A stretch of DNA of 64,000 bases from Cyclobacterium sp. SYSU L10401 (GTDB taxonomy: Bacteria > Bacteroidota > Bacteroidia > Cytophagales > Cyclobacteriaceae), in NCBI RefSeq assembly GCF_010993705.1, contig NZ_WOFO01000005.1, positions 248,001 to 312,000 on the forward strand, read 5' to 3'. The notes under the pieces were generated by a model. It searched no databases and was not told the DNA's origin. It saw nothing but the letters and a program-made list of their open reading frames with translations. A program made the position numbers and the translations under genes. Of the stretch, positions 56,801 through 63,118 are shown one piece after another (position 1 is the stretch's first letter; each line of letters opens with the position of its first letter).

Positions 56801-57504
56801 ATCCTGAAAGCTACCTCTCCTGAAAAATCAGCAGCATCAAAAGTCACTCCGCCATTGGCCTCACATGTTTCTGGAAAAGTACCTGCACCCGTTGCAGGTG
56901 CCAGGGTCAATGGCTCAACCTCATCTATTTCTACGGTGGTCAATTCCTTACAACCGGTAGCGTCAATCACTTCAACCAAATAGCTCCCCGCCGGAACTCC
57001 GTTCATATCGAGGGTTCTTCCATTAAGAACGGTGGTCAAAACAAGCGCATCACTTTCATCAAAAAAATTGATGGTGAAAGGAGCAATTCCATTCTCAATG
57101 GTACCATATACCTGACCGAATGTTTCTCCTTCGCATTCCTGATTTTCTTCGTAGAGAATATTTAAAATGAAATTGGTGCTTCCGGAGAAATTAATGGTTT
57201 CGGAATAGGTATTTCCCTCACTGTCAGTCACAGTCAGGTTATAATCCCCACCCTGCGCCTGTTCAATCGTGCTCATGTCACTTTCACCCAGATCTGCATC
57301 TGTTTGAACAATGTTTCCATCAAAACTCCACACGTAGGTGTAAGGGGCCACTCCGTTTCTGACACGAATAGATGCCATTTTTTCGCATTCAGAAAAAACA
57401 AAGACATCCCGGATAATCGGCGCAGACCACGCTTCTTTCACACCCGATAACCAGAAAAGGGCAATCAACATGCAAATTAAGCTATTTCGATAGTGGTTTA
57501 ACAT
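47815..57504 (-). CDS. Giant SprB-repeat surface adhesin with type IX (type B) sorting domain
   Basis: At 3,229 aa this is the largest gene here. The signal peptide (SLICMLIALFWLSGVKEAWS) ends near residue 28. Then come about 36 SprB-type repeats of about 80 aa, each opening VSCFGxxDGxI and continuing TGGTAPYTYxWSNG, then GxYxVxVTDxxGC. A PKD-like domain (WEWDFGDGSKSND, near residue 3090) precedes the gliding-motility C-terminal domain (LIPNAFSPNDDGLNDRFLPK, about 3140 to the end, with FNKWGELVY), the type B T9SS signal. Each repeat has two Cys, likely a disulfide. SprB moves along the cell during gliding in flavobacteria; adhesion or gliding is the likely role. The partner PorP/SprF gene is downstream. 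Confidence 0.93.
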   Translation of the reverse strand: MLNHYRNSLICMLIALFWLSGVKEAWSAPIIRDVFVFSECEKMASIRVRNGVAPYTYVWSFDGNIVQTDADLGESDMSTIEQAQGGDYNLTVTDSEGNTYSETINFSGSTNFILNILYEENQECEGETFGQVYGTIENGIAPFTINFFDESDALVLTTVLNGRTLDMNGVPAGSYLVEVIDATGCKELTTVEIDEVEPLTLAPATGAGTFPETCEANGGVTFDAADFSGEVAFRIRRANGSYATGWLTAPAGQVRYDELEAGDYVLEVIDDFRLEDCPEELVFNIANEQLLEMELSTSPISCFGDSDGVIHLEAERLFMGFAYPPDEITVDILDPANNLVVTGEEVSIGAFSGEADFTGLSVGEHTVIVRHGGDNYPECTLTYTVEIEAPPAALTASLSSTPEICFGASDGTATVNRSGGWGGYTYLWSDGQTSRTATGLSPGDYSVRVMDSGGCYIDLDVTVDGPAEAISGDITLLSGLTCVGSNDGSARVSDIQGGWGNYSIEWSNGETGPEATQLPAGTNVVTVQDEEGCERTFSIDVPVPDAPDISYTPAEPTCFGAADGSIRVQIFDASTTYTVTVNGEVQTGTDLLFEGLAAGQHEVQVAYSSVCNVTTFVTVDAPDELIINEDNLTITPVSCTGAENGAISGITASGGTGNLTYQWEKEISGSFQELVGASGLSLDNLSGGTYRLNLRDENDCAISRDFVVDEPDPLQVGDPLVTDVSCFGSADGAISFTVTGGTAPYTYALNGGAQQSTSSSPIELTGLAAATDNFIVVTDANGCTVPNINFDILAPPAIVIADIDIQAASCYGQGNGSIHLDISGGSGSLGFEWFLASDPATVIATDENLTNRSPGEYLLKVTDLNQAGCEVQETFIIPETPELELSLDGEPVDVLCYGESTGAIGIAVEGGTGNYTFAWEGPNGFTSDQQNPSSLAAGLYQVRVTDENGCWKQLTDILISEPSSAVAVNLLNKVSPKCHDSEDGRIEIQVGGGKPSYQISWEKAVSPGVFVAIPGSSLTLSGIGSGTYRALVQDANTCVATLEVDLVAPDPLQVNLIDRQDVSCFGRNDGQISLEVTGGSGVYFFDWDHGFINQNPTNLGEGTYGVTVRDANGCSFRLDNIQIDQPEALQIEVDEVMAPSCGLDDGRVSVSFTGGDPLTASSRWVELSTETVVAEDQDEVSGLSPGYYRIEYSTGANCTVTTTVNVPGPSSPLQLVTNSQDAVCPGESGIIFLSASGGVPGYTFYVLNGGVWEEASGSILAGLPAGDYDVRVDDASGCQDFDVITIDEPDPPVFDAEVSAHVSCFGEDDGAITYSVTGGTGAYTVQWYRETAVGGKSPVADSNLGNLIAGTYFMEIVYSGGCTVTSPDYVITSPEPIIHDTDLDQPVCNGDLGLFTITFSGGNPGKRLSVSGSNGYLMSHDDEISGTYTFEDLEPGNYSWQLEDSSCPLLEGDFTVEAVTLPTFTSSQQDISCFGASDGSLEILSPSVQAGRTFSVWINGVSQGSQTSFFNLNPGFYQVWLQDNRGCQSEPQVIEITEPDSPLAIEQLEVIPVTCYGDPSGSLSFVINGGRPNYRAVLTPDGGTGIPLVGLEANETYDYSGLLSGTYTLEVWDDNDNCTISETITITQPDLLTADLEAGLVLCAGGTTYLELTVEGGTLPYVYTWEKFEPSAGSWQILPETDRNLTGIQAGEYRYTVTDASSCLLLSEEVTIEDANEIDINFSAEAISCYGGTAQVILSASSPGKDSFTFFVNGSQVFGDSFMAQAGTYSVYAQDNISGCVSEEVFITVEQPAAPLALKDFSWQDLSCYEAADGSLSLVLEGGTAPYTVVVNGNTYATTEDEVLHIGGLMADVTYDFEVTDANGCILDIPSKTLQQPLPLQAAVTAPAISCFGGTTTIDLQITGGLKPYRISWFYSTDGIDFAPSPSLEDETLLLDVAPGYYRYAIADGACGDLTDTVQIEAPAAVELDAVSEAVSCFGGSDGGVEFLVSGGTGSGYRIFFNGVEVSGTDISGLTAGTYTAFAMNGSCRSEDISITVGQPAAPLQGQVIFPEDLACHGDEATVSLNLSGGTAPYRINFNGEERTLALAGDLTFSGVATGVYTFEVVDDAGCSWQEDISIASPDPLNLFTENAMDVSCFGGEDGSISVLASGGTGSFTYRWLNAADEELGTGRHISGLGAGSYRVEVRDENNCLLTQEYVLVEPEPVEFTFAVENVSCTGSQNGQITATGSGGNPDYRLVINGIQYPGMVVNGLAANTYQVMVMDANGCTSAPQEVVVEEPLPLQLDADVQDVSCYTANDGAVNLRVEGGTAPYQYRWSDGNTLSERTGMAPGNYEIIVTDSNGCKIRDQVLVVQPDALLVQADVQAVSCFGGNDGEIRLDISGGNGSYAVRWESLATGLEIGSGLSIQNLEAGRYLALIEDANGCTIQREYEVSEPSAPLSVVPLVTDVRCAGEERGGINLVVSGGTAPYSFNWSSGEITSSISNKSGGAYQVQVRDAKGCLWTDSIVIEEPEPVGVAATITDVSCKMGADGAIDLEITGGTGEPRVQWSNGMTGTAISGLRAGQYTAFVLDGQSCFDSYTFQVQEPEEALTVSGSGTFELCFVEDVVTLNLEVSGGTAPYQYAWSHGATAKDLYDMAPGNYEVTVTDAMGCTVIQAFEVPPPSSPMDVSISGKLGVCSVNERGEASVTVSGGMAPYSFLWSNGATTSTIENLNPGTYSVDVTDAKGCVVRRDVEIIRSRDLHVSLEDIQGVSCFGARDGSISIRIQPDSSPFQIAWSNGVEDQLSISGLGPGIYTATITDEAGCVTSAAYQVREPEILNVYETITDVDCQGNGNGSIFLEVSGGTAPYTFAWSNGATSKDIRNLEPGSYSVMVTDRMGCSTGGTYTVAEPELLDVTISQTEMLACHGDENGFINLEITGGVQPYRITWSDAPELGTQNRNGLQAGSYTVLVTDDNNCTQVNTIVIEEPAPLEVELFTRFDVDCELKVLTGEAWIEINGGTGEAYQISWNTGDQNVMETQFFEDGVVEVRVTDESGCSIEVAEVVTMPLAFSEAEFLYTVISTGVEGEILVNDPVQFRDQTLGNVFTWEWDFGDGSKSNDQHPIHSYSKPGTYTISLTTFDVLGCVSETSRTVEVVASYRILIPNAFSPNDDGLNDRFLPKLRGITDFEMHIFNKWGELVYSSFSQEDSGWDGRLNGKMSPNGNYVYKINYVSVDGEAGTKTGVFTLIY
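48430..57140 (-). repeat. Array of about 36 SprB repeats (coding)
   Basis: In-frame repeats with a period of roughly 240 bp, counted from the C-G-x2-D/N-G motif at each unit start. Units differ widely in protein sequence (VSCFGGNDGEI, LACHGDENGFI, VDCQGNGNGSI and others) and I saw no near-identical neighbours, so the array is old rather than a recent tandem expansion. A few units have lost the DG part (LVLCAGGTTYLEL, ISCYGGTAQVIL, FELCFVEDVVTL). Confidence 0.85.
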
Positions 57505-57908
57505 AGGATATGGTGAGGATTTCTATTGCGAATGCCCGCCGGCCAAGATCGATCTACGCATCAATAGCAGGCAAACCAACTCGTCAGATAAACTCATTTA
57601 TTTTGATCCCTATTTATTGTATTATGACCTAAATTAAAGGTATTTTATTTTTTGATATTAAGTAATATACACTTTACATATATTAAATTATATATTATAA
57701 AATATAATTACTTTAAGTAATAAATAGAATTATCTGGTATTTACAAAGGAGTTGGAGAAAAAATAAAAACCCTGATTCTCAAGATTTTCAATGCCTTATA
57801 AACTTTACAAAAAGTTTTAAAATAGATTTTATAAAAAAGTACAAAAAGCTTTATAAGAAATTCAAAAAGAAGCCGTTAAAGATATACTAAAAGGTTAATC
57901 AAAAATTA
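57505..57908 (-). other. AT-rich upstream region of the SprB-like gene
   Basis: About 400 bp without an ORF. The 90 bp nearest the gene are of normal composition; beyond that (57,600-57,900) it is extremely AT-rich. It contains a 10-bp direct repeat TTAAGTAATA (57658-57667 and 57713-57722) and a 7-bp inverted repeat AAACTTT, ACAA, AAAGTTT (57800-57817). I find no exact TAnnTTTG box on the minus strand, so the promoter of the adhesin is either degenerate or uses another sigma factor. Confidence 0.5.
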
Positions 57909-58475
57909 CTATTGTGCTTCAATTTCCTTTAAAAAATCCTGGTACCAGGACGCACCATACTTTCTTACCAAAGCATCTTTTAAAAATTTGTATAAGGGGA
58001 CTCCCAGAGATCTTCCCAAATGGCAGGCTGGATCACAAATCTGCCACCTGTCATAATTCAGGGCATCATACTCATCGTATTTTGTAACTCTAATGGGGTA
58101 TAAGTGGCAGCTTATGGGTTTTTTAAAATCCGTTTTACCTGCATTATAAGCCTGCTCTATACCGCATTTCAATATCCCCTTCTCATCTTTGATGGCATAG
58201 GCACAGGCCCCATTCTTACCAATAGTAGTTGTCCCTTTTTCGTTTTCCTGATCGATTACCCAGGTTCCCTTTTGGCTTACTGCAGCCCTCCCTTCATGCG
58301 AAATAAATGGTGCGATGGAGGAATATTCTTTTTCCAGAATTCCGGTCTCTTCATCGGTCAGGGGAGCACCTGCATCCCCTTCCACACAGCAGGCCCCCTT
58401 ACATTTTTCCAGGTCGCAAACGAAGAAATGATCCTTAATATCATCACTGATTACTGCTTTACCGACTACTATCAT
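57909..58475 (-). CDS. DUF3109 Cys-rich protein
   Basis: A 188-aa cytoplasmic protein of DUF3109; I use the ATG at 58473-58475 rather than a TTG five codons upstream that sits inside the promoter. It is rich in Cys in a metal-binding pattern: Cys20, Cys25, Cys29, Cys30 ([12 protein letters not shown]), then [21 protein letters not shown] and ICDPACHLG. This resembles YkgJ-type zinc or iron-chelating proteins, so an iron-sulfur or zinc site is likely but not shown. It has its own strong promoter with a leader of only about 8 nt. The neighbouring FecA-like receptor, on the same strand upstream, ends in a terminator. Confidence 0.85.
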   Translation of the reverse strand: MIVVGKAVISDDIKDHFFVCDLEKCKGACCVEGDAGAPLTDEETGILEKEYSSIAPFISHEGRAAVSQKGTWVIDQENEKGTTTIGKNGACAYAIKDEKGILKCGIEQAYNAGKTDFKKPISCHLYPIRVTKYDEYDALNYDRWQICDPACHLGRSLGVPLYKFLKDALVRKYGASWYQDFLKEIEAQ

Positions 58476-58487
58476 TACTTTTTTTTG

Positions 58488-58519
58488 CAAAGTTAGTTTT
58501 TTATTTCATCCCTCACAAA
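58488..58519 (-). promoter_or_regulatory. Promoter of the DUF3109 gene
   Basis: Minus-strand TTTG at 58519-58516, 20 nt, TAACTTTG at 58495-58488. By the rnpB ruler transcription begins near 58483, only about 8 nt before the ATG, so the mRNA is nearly leaderless. It lacks the TTTGCnnTCC extension. Confidence 0.75.
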
Positions 58520-58555
58520 AACGACCTGTTCCCTAAAAGGAAAATCAGGTCAAAA

Positions 58556-58590
58556 CACAAAAAATGCCGCCCCCGAAAGGAGACGGCATA
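58556..58590 (-). terminator. Terminator after the FecA-like receptor gene
   Basis: Minus-strand ATGCCGTCTCC, loop TTTC, GGGGGCGGCAT followed by six T (one or two mismatches in the stem), 78 bp after the receptor stop. It isolates the receptor transcript from the DUF3109 promoter just beyond. Confidence 0.8.
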
Positions 58591-58667
58591 ACCCAGCACT
58601 ATGAAGAAAAGCTTGTAAAAGCCTTACAATAAATAAACCAGCGAGACTTGAGATTGTTTTGAATTAA

Positions 58668-61130
58668 TCAAAATTTATACTCATAGCCCAAGGTGATCAA
58701 CCTGGGTAAGCCCACCCTGATGCCTTGAGGCCTTCTGCTTGCTATGTACCTTTCGTTCGCCAAATTCTTTACTGAAATGTTAAATCGGCTGTTCCATTGG
58801 CTGACCTGATAGGCCAACATGCCATCCAAAACAACATAGGAAGCAATTTTTCCCGATCTTCCATTGGCTGAGGGTTCGATTGAATTGACCTCATCAGTAA
58901 ATTGGTTACCAACATAATTACCTCCCAACCTGAACAATAACCCCTCGTTGGTTTCAAAAGTCAAGGCAGAATTGATCATCCACTCCGGGGCATAGGGGGT
59001 TCTGTTTCCCTTAATGTTCGATTCTCCCTTAAACCTGTCTTCAGAAAAAATGGCGTTTACATAGGCCAGATTTAAATCGTAGTTCAATTTAGTCCTCTTT
59101 AGACTGAACAACCGGCTTAAATCGACCAAAAAAGCAGATTCAACTCCCTGGTGAAGGGTAGCTCCCCCATTGACTACACCAAAGCCCATTCCTCCCGAGG
59201 ATTCTGATACTGGAATGATTTGATTGCTAAAATCCATTCTGAAACCGGTCATTTCCAAATACATCCAGCTGGAAGGTTCAGCCCTAAAACCAAGCTCAAA
59301 ATTCCAACTTTTCTCTGCTTCCAGGTCCAATACATCTCCTGTTGAAGTTATCGCATCCTTTGTTCTGGGAGGGGCGTAACCCTTGTGTATACCCCCATAA
59401 ACGTTAATGTGCTGTAATGGTCTGTAGTTAAACCCTAATCCCGGAATTACCTCCATGATATTATTTTGAGCCAACAAGGAAGTATCCCTTATTCCAATTT
59501 CGGGGAAATTTCTCCTAAAAATATCCCTGGCATAATTAAAGCTTTCCATTCTCAAACCGGCACTCAGTTCAAATTTTTCGGTCAGGTTGATTTTATTTTG
59601 GGCATATGCGCTAAAGGCATGGCCCGTGCGGACTTCATCTTCCACCAGATCACCGCTTTTGACGCCTGCTTTGGTGCCATTGATCCTTTGCTCAAATGCC
59701 CTTTCATACAGAATTCTGGCTCCAAATATTAAGTCATTTTCCAGGTCAAACAAGTCATGAGCCACTTCCAGTCTCGGCTCAAAACCTACCACTTCAAATT
59801 CCCTGTTCCTGTTACCTGTTCCATCCCTCATAAAAATGGCTCCTCCGGGGATTGCCATGTCTCCCCACATCACTCCTGTCCAATCAGAGGGCGCCTGGTT
59901 GTCGTTATTGATAGAGAAATCCTGGCGATTCCAATTCCTGGTGGTTTTGTACCCATAAGCAATGCTTCTTAGTTTAATTTTTTCACTGATCCTGTATTGA
60001 TGGCTAAAACTCAATGAATACCTGGACACCCCCAGGCGGTCATCAGGGGCAAGCCTGGTAAAGTCCATCCCTCCCTGATCATACATCACCTGGTTCAGTC
60101 CTATATAAGTGGAATTAGAGGACTCGTCATATACACCGACTTTCATTCCCAATTCGGATTTTGCGCCAGTATCAAACAAAAACTTAGCGTTCAAGTCGGT
60201 AATATCAAAGGAAGTAGGTCCGATATCGTCGGCCCGCTTCCTTAATAAATTCACCTGAACCCCTGTGTTTCCAAAAGTATTGCCATAATTCAATAAACCA
60301 CTAAAGAATCCGCCCTGTCCTCCTTGTATCCGGATAGCACCTTCCTCTTCCAAAGGAGGGCTGGCCGTGATGTAATTTACCACTCCACCTATGGTTTGGG
60401 GGCCATACAGGATTTGTCCAGAGCCTATCAAGATCTCAATGCCTGCCATGCGGTCTATGGCAGGAGAATAATACATCTCTGGTTCTCCATAGGGTGCCAA
60501 AGCCACGGGCACACTGTCCTCCATCACCAACACAGAACGACTTCTATCCGGGTTCAATCCCCTGATCCCAATATTCACCCGCATACCCAATCCTTCTTCG
60601 TCTACCACATGAACTCCCGGAGACCTTCGCAATACTTCATTTCCACTAATCGGTTGAATCGTTCTGATTTCCTTTTCATCAATGTAGGAGACCGAACCCG
60701 GCACCCTGCTGAAAACCCTGTCTTTATTGGATATGACAGAGATTAGAGGCATTTCAACACCGATTTCTTCAAAAAACAGGTTTAATTCCTGTGCTTCCCC
60801 ACCAGAAATGGCTATTTCCTTATAAATGGGCTTGAAACCAATGGCTGAGATTTTAAGCGTATAATCACCATTTTCCAAATCAAATATCTTAAAGCTGCCA
60901 TCTACAGCTGTTAAAGTTCCTTTCACCGTCCCTATTACCTGAATGTTCGCATAAGGAATAGGTTCTCCTTCATCCGATTTTACCGTGCCTTGAATCACAA
61001 TCTGTCGCCCATTTTCAGGGGTGGTTATTGAAAACCCATGAAGGCAGCTTACCACAGAAAAAATCATGGCCAGGAAGCACCTCCCGAAACCGGACATCCT
61101 ATTGCTTGAAAGTAAGCGTATGCTGTTCAT
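58668..61130 (-). CDS. FecA-like TonB-dependent outer-membrane receptor
   Basis: An 820-aa TonB-dependent receptor. Signal peptide about 1-35; a carboxypeptidase-regulatory-like domain ([20 protein letters not shown], about residues 45-64) typical of Bacteroidota receptors; plug with [20 protein letters not shown] (about 159-178), [19 protein letters not shown] and [20 protein letters not shown]; then a barrel ending in GYEYKF. The [20 protein letters not shown] stretch is like FecA, so ferric citrate or another iron chelate is the likely cargo. There is no FecI/FecR pair adjacent, so regulation is unlike E. coli fec. It ends in a strong terminator. Confidence 0.88.
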   Translation of the reverse strand: MNSIRLLSSNRMSGFGRCFLAMIFSVVSCLHGFSITTPENGRQIVIQGTVKSDEGEPIPYANIQVIGTVKGTLTAVDGSFKIFDLENGDYTLKISAIGFKPIYKEIAISGGEAQELNLFFEEIGVEMPLISVISNKDRVFSRVPGSVSYIDEKEIRTIQPISGNEVLRRSPGVHVVDEEGLGMRVNIGIRGLNPDRSRSVLVMEDSVPVALAPYGEPEMYYSPAIDRMAGIEILIGSGQILYGPQTIGGVVNYITASPPLEEEGAIRIQGGQGGFFSGLLNYGNTFGNTGVQVNLLRKRADDIGPTSFDITDLNAKFLFDTGAKSELGMKVGVYDESSNSTYIGLNQVMYDQGGMDFTRLAPDDRLGVSRYSLSFSHQYRISEKIKLRSIAYGYKTTRNWNRQDFSINNDNQAPSDWTGVMWGDMAIPGGAIFMRDGTGNRNREFEVVGFEPRLEVAHDLFDLENDLIFGARILYERAFEQRINGTKAGVKSGDLVEDEVRTGHAFSAYAQNKINLTEKFELSAGLRMESFNYARDIFRRNFPEIGIRDTSLLAQNNIMEVIPGLGFNYRPLQHINVYGGIHKGYAPPRTKDAITSTGDVLDLEAEKSWNFELGFRAEPSSWMYLEMTGFRMDFSNQIIPVSESSGGMGFGVVNGGATLHQGVESAFLVDLSRLFSLKRTKLNYDLNLAYVNAIFSEDRFKGESNIKGNRTPYAPEWMINSALTFETNEGLLFRLGGNYVGNQFTDEVNSIEPSANGRSGKIASYVVLDGMLAYQVSQWNSRFNISVKNLANERYIASRRPQGIRVGLPRLITLGYEYKF

Positions 61131-61189
61131 CTAAAAAACCGTTTATAGGCAGTTTTATTTGTTTTTATTTAGACTGTTTTTTAATAAGA

Positions 61190-61197
61190 CAAATGTA
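61190..61197 (-). promoter_or_regulatory. Possible -7 box for the FecA-like receptor
   Basis: Minus-strand TACATTTG, an exact TAnnTTTG match, giving a leader of about 55 nt. The -33 element is poor (ATTG at 16 nt). I saw no Fur box that I could defend. Confidence 0.4.
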
Positions 61198-61307
61198 TGC
61201 CTTGTTTAAATTCAATCCGAATAAAGCAGAAGCCAATCCCTATTGTAAAATCAAAACATAATTATTTTTCAATAGTAATAATCTATCAAATAATAAAAGC
61301 AGCGGAA

Positions 61308-61341
61308 TTTGGGATTAATGGCCATATTTCATTTATTTTTG
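61308..61341 (+). promoter_or_regulatory. Promoter of rnpB
   Basis: TTTG at 61308-61311, 22 nt, TATTTTTG at 61334-61341. The RNase P RNA 5' end deduced from its terminal helix is at 61346, five nt after the final G. This gives an internal ruler for start sites at other TAnnTTTG promoters in the window. Confidence 0.75.
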
Positions 61342-61345
61342 CACC

Positions 61346-61743
61346 GTGCAGGCTGGTTTGTCGCTGTTCCTTACCAGATAAGGAAAAGAGGAAAGTCCGG
61401 GCAACATAGAGCACCATACTTCCTAACGGGAAGGTATCCTGCCAAAACCAGGATAACAGCTAGTGCCACAGAAAATATACCGTCTCTTTTTCGGCATATG
61501 CCGGCTTAGGGATAAGGGTGAAATGGTGGGGTAAGAGCCCACCGGGTAACGGGTGACCGGTACCGCATGGCAAACCTTATGGGTTGAAAGACCAAATAGG
61601 CTTCGGTCCAAGGGCTGCTCGTCCAATCCCGGTATCCGGGAAACCGAAGTGGGTAGGTCGTTAGATCTTTTCTGTGAAGGAAAGACCAGATAAATGGCAA
61701 ACGCTTCGAAAGAAGACACAGAACCCGGCTTACAGGCCTGCAC
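61346..61743 (+). ncRNA. rnpB: RNase P RNA, bacterial type A
   Basis: The catalytic RNA that trims tRNA 5' leaders, about 398 nt. The terminal helix P1 pairs GTGCAGGC at 61346-61353 with GCCTGCAC at 61736-61743. The universally conserved GAGGAAAGTCCGGGC (61389-61403) and the 3' segment CAGAACCCGGCTTACAGGCC are present, as is the GGGGTAAGAGCCCACCG block near 61531. The end points come from P1. A sigma-54 activator gene begins 38 bp downstream with no terminator between. Confidence 0.96.
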
Positions 61744-61781
61744 ATTTTATTATTTACAAAAAAACGGAAAGCCAGTAAAAC

Positions 61782-62939
61782 ATGCCCAAAATATTGATAA
61801 TTGACGATGAAAAAGTCATCAGGTCCACCCTAAAAGAAATTCTTGAATATGAAAAATATGAGATTTTCGAAGCCCAGGATGGGGAGAAAGGTTTCGACAT
61901 GATCAAAAACGAGGAATTTGACCTTGTCCTTTGTGATATCAAGATGCCAAAAATGGATGGAATTGAGGTGTTGACAAAGGCAGGCGAACTTGCCAGGCAG
62001 CCTCAATTCATCATGATATCGGCTCACGGTTCTATCGAAACGGCTGTTGAAGCCACCAAAAAGGGGGCCTTTGATTTTATCCCTAAACCCCCCGACCTGA
62101 ATCGCCTTTTACTGACGGTAAGAAACGCATTGGATAAAAAGAACCTGGTGCAGGAAACCAAGGTCCTGAAAAAGAAACTGTCCAAAAAACTGGATATGGT
62201 AGGTAATTCTGAAGCCATTAACATGGTAAAGGATACGATCGAAAAGGTTGCTCCTACAGATGCCAGGGTGCTGATCACCGGGCCAAACGGGACTGGAAAA
62301 GAGCTTGTGGCCCATTGGGTTCATGAAAAGAGCAACCGGGCAGCTGCGCCGTTTATTGCCGTAAACTGTGCTGCCATCCCCTCCGAATTGATCGAAAGTG
62401 AGCTTTTTGGTCATGAAAAAGGTGCCTTTACCTCTGCCATGAAGCAGCGCCAGGGTAAGTTTGAACAAGCCAATGGGGGAACCATTTTTCTGGATGAAAT
62501 CGGAGACATGAGCCTTTCCGCCCAGGCAAAGGTATTAAGGGCCCTTCAGGAGCATAAGGTGAGCCGGGTAGGCGGTGACAAAGACATCAAAATAGACGTA
62601 AGGGTCCTGGCTGCTACCAACAAAGACCTGAAAAAGGAAATTGCTGAAGGGAATTTCAGGGAAGACCTTTACCACCGAATCAGCGTTATCTTGATCCAGG
62701 TACCACCCCTCAGGGACAGGAAAGAGGACATTCCGCTTCTGGTAGATAAATTTTTGGGTGACATCGCTGCAGAATATGGGACAGCCAAAAAGGAGATTGA
62801 TCCCCAGGCCATCAATAAACTTCAGGACTTTCCCTGGACGGGAAACATTCGTGAACTAAGGAATGTTATCGAAAGACTGGTAATCCTTGGTGGGAAAAAT
62901 ATTTCCGCCGATGACATCAAAAAGTACGCCGATTACTAA
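61782..62939 (+). CDS. Sigma-54 activator-type response regulator without DNA-binding domain
   Basis: A 385-aa protein: receiver domain (1-120, Asp52 in [12 protein letters not shown]) and AAA+ domain with Walker A GPNGTGKE (167-174) and Walker [11 protein letters not shown]. Two things are odd. The sigma-54 contact loop reads GAFTSA (214-219), not GAFTGA, and the protein ends just after the AAA+ domain ([13 protein letters not shown]) with no Fis helix-turn-helix. Activators without DNA-binding domains are known in Chlamydia and epsilon-proteobacteria (FlgR), where they work from solution. The Thr needed for sigma-54 contact is retained. It lies 38 bp after rnpB; no kinase is adjacent. Confidence 0.88.
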   Translation: MPKILIIDDEKVIRSTLKEILEYEKYEIFEAQDGEKGFDMIKNEEFDLVLCDIKMPKMDGIEVLTKAGELARQPQFIMISAHGSIETAVEATKKGAFDFIPKPPDLNRLLLTVRNALDKKNLVQETKVLKKKLSKKLDMVGNSEAINMVKDTIEKVAPTDARVLITGPNGTGKELVAHWVHEKSNRAAAPFIAVNCAAIPSELIESELFGHEKGAFTSAMKQRQGKFEQANGGTIFLDEIGDMSLSAQAKVLRALQEHKVSRVGGDKDIKIDVRVLAATNKDLKKEIAEGNFREDLYHRISVILIQVPPLRDRKEDIPLLVDKFLGDIAAEYGTAKKEIDPQAINKLQDFPWTGNIRELRNVIERLVILGGKNISADDIKKYADY

Positions 62940-62950
62940 ACCCTATCGTA

Positions 62951-63067
62951 TCATCCCCTCACTTCTACATCCGAAGTCTTGGCATAAGCCGGACACGGCT
63001 TGCTGGAAGCACAAGAAGACAATATCAAAATCGCACCTGCCACCAAAATTGTCATTATTGTTTTCAT
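62951..63067 (-). CDS. Tiny lipoprotein, 38 aa
   Basis: A short minus-strand gene I translated directly: MKTIMTILVAGAILILSSC then ASSKPCPAYAKTSDVEVRG and a TGA at 62951-62953. The signal peptide and lipobox (LSSC, Cys19) are textbook, and the mature part is only 20 residues with a second Cys. An upstream in-frame ATG at 63071-63073 would add two residues (MT). Very short lipoproteins of this kind, opening CASSKPCPAY, are familiar from Cytophagales genomes, though I know no function. It lies 51 bp downstream of the LuxE-like gene stop. Confidence 0.7.
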   Translation of the reverse strand: MKTIMTILVAGAILILSSCASSKPCPAYAKTSDVEVRG

Positions 63068-63118
63068 AGTCATAAGATATTACGCTCAAATATGTATAAT
63101 TAGTATTTAAATACAAAA

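Noticed and set aside
48430-57140. CRISPR array or satellite DNA
   Set aside because: The 240-bp periodicity is protein-coding SprB repeats in one continuous frame with diverged units; there are no short identical repeats with spacers.
47815-57504. Non-ribosomal peptide synthetase or filamentous haemagglutinin
   Set aside because: Large size only; repeat motif, PKD-like domain and gliding C-terminal domain identify SprB-type.
61423-61743. 106-aa minus-strand ORF antisense to rnpB (MQACKPGSVSSFEAF...)
   Set aside because: It lies wholly inside the RNase P RNA; this is a familiar false gene.
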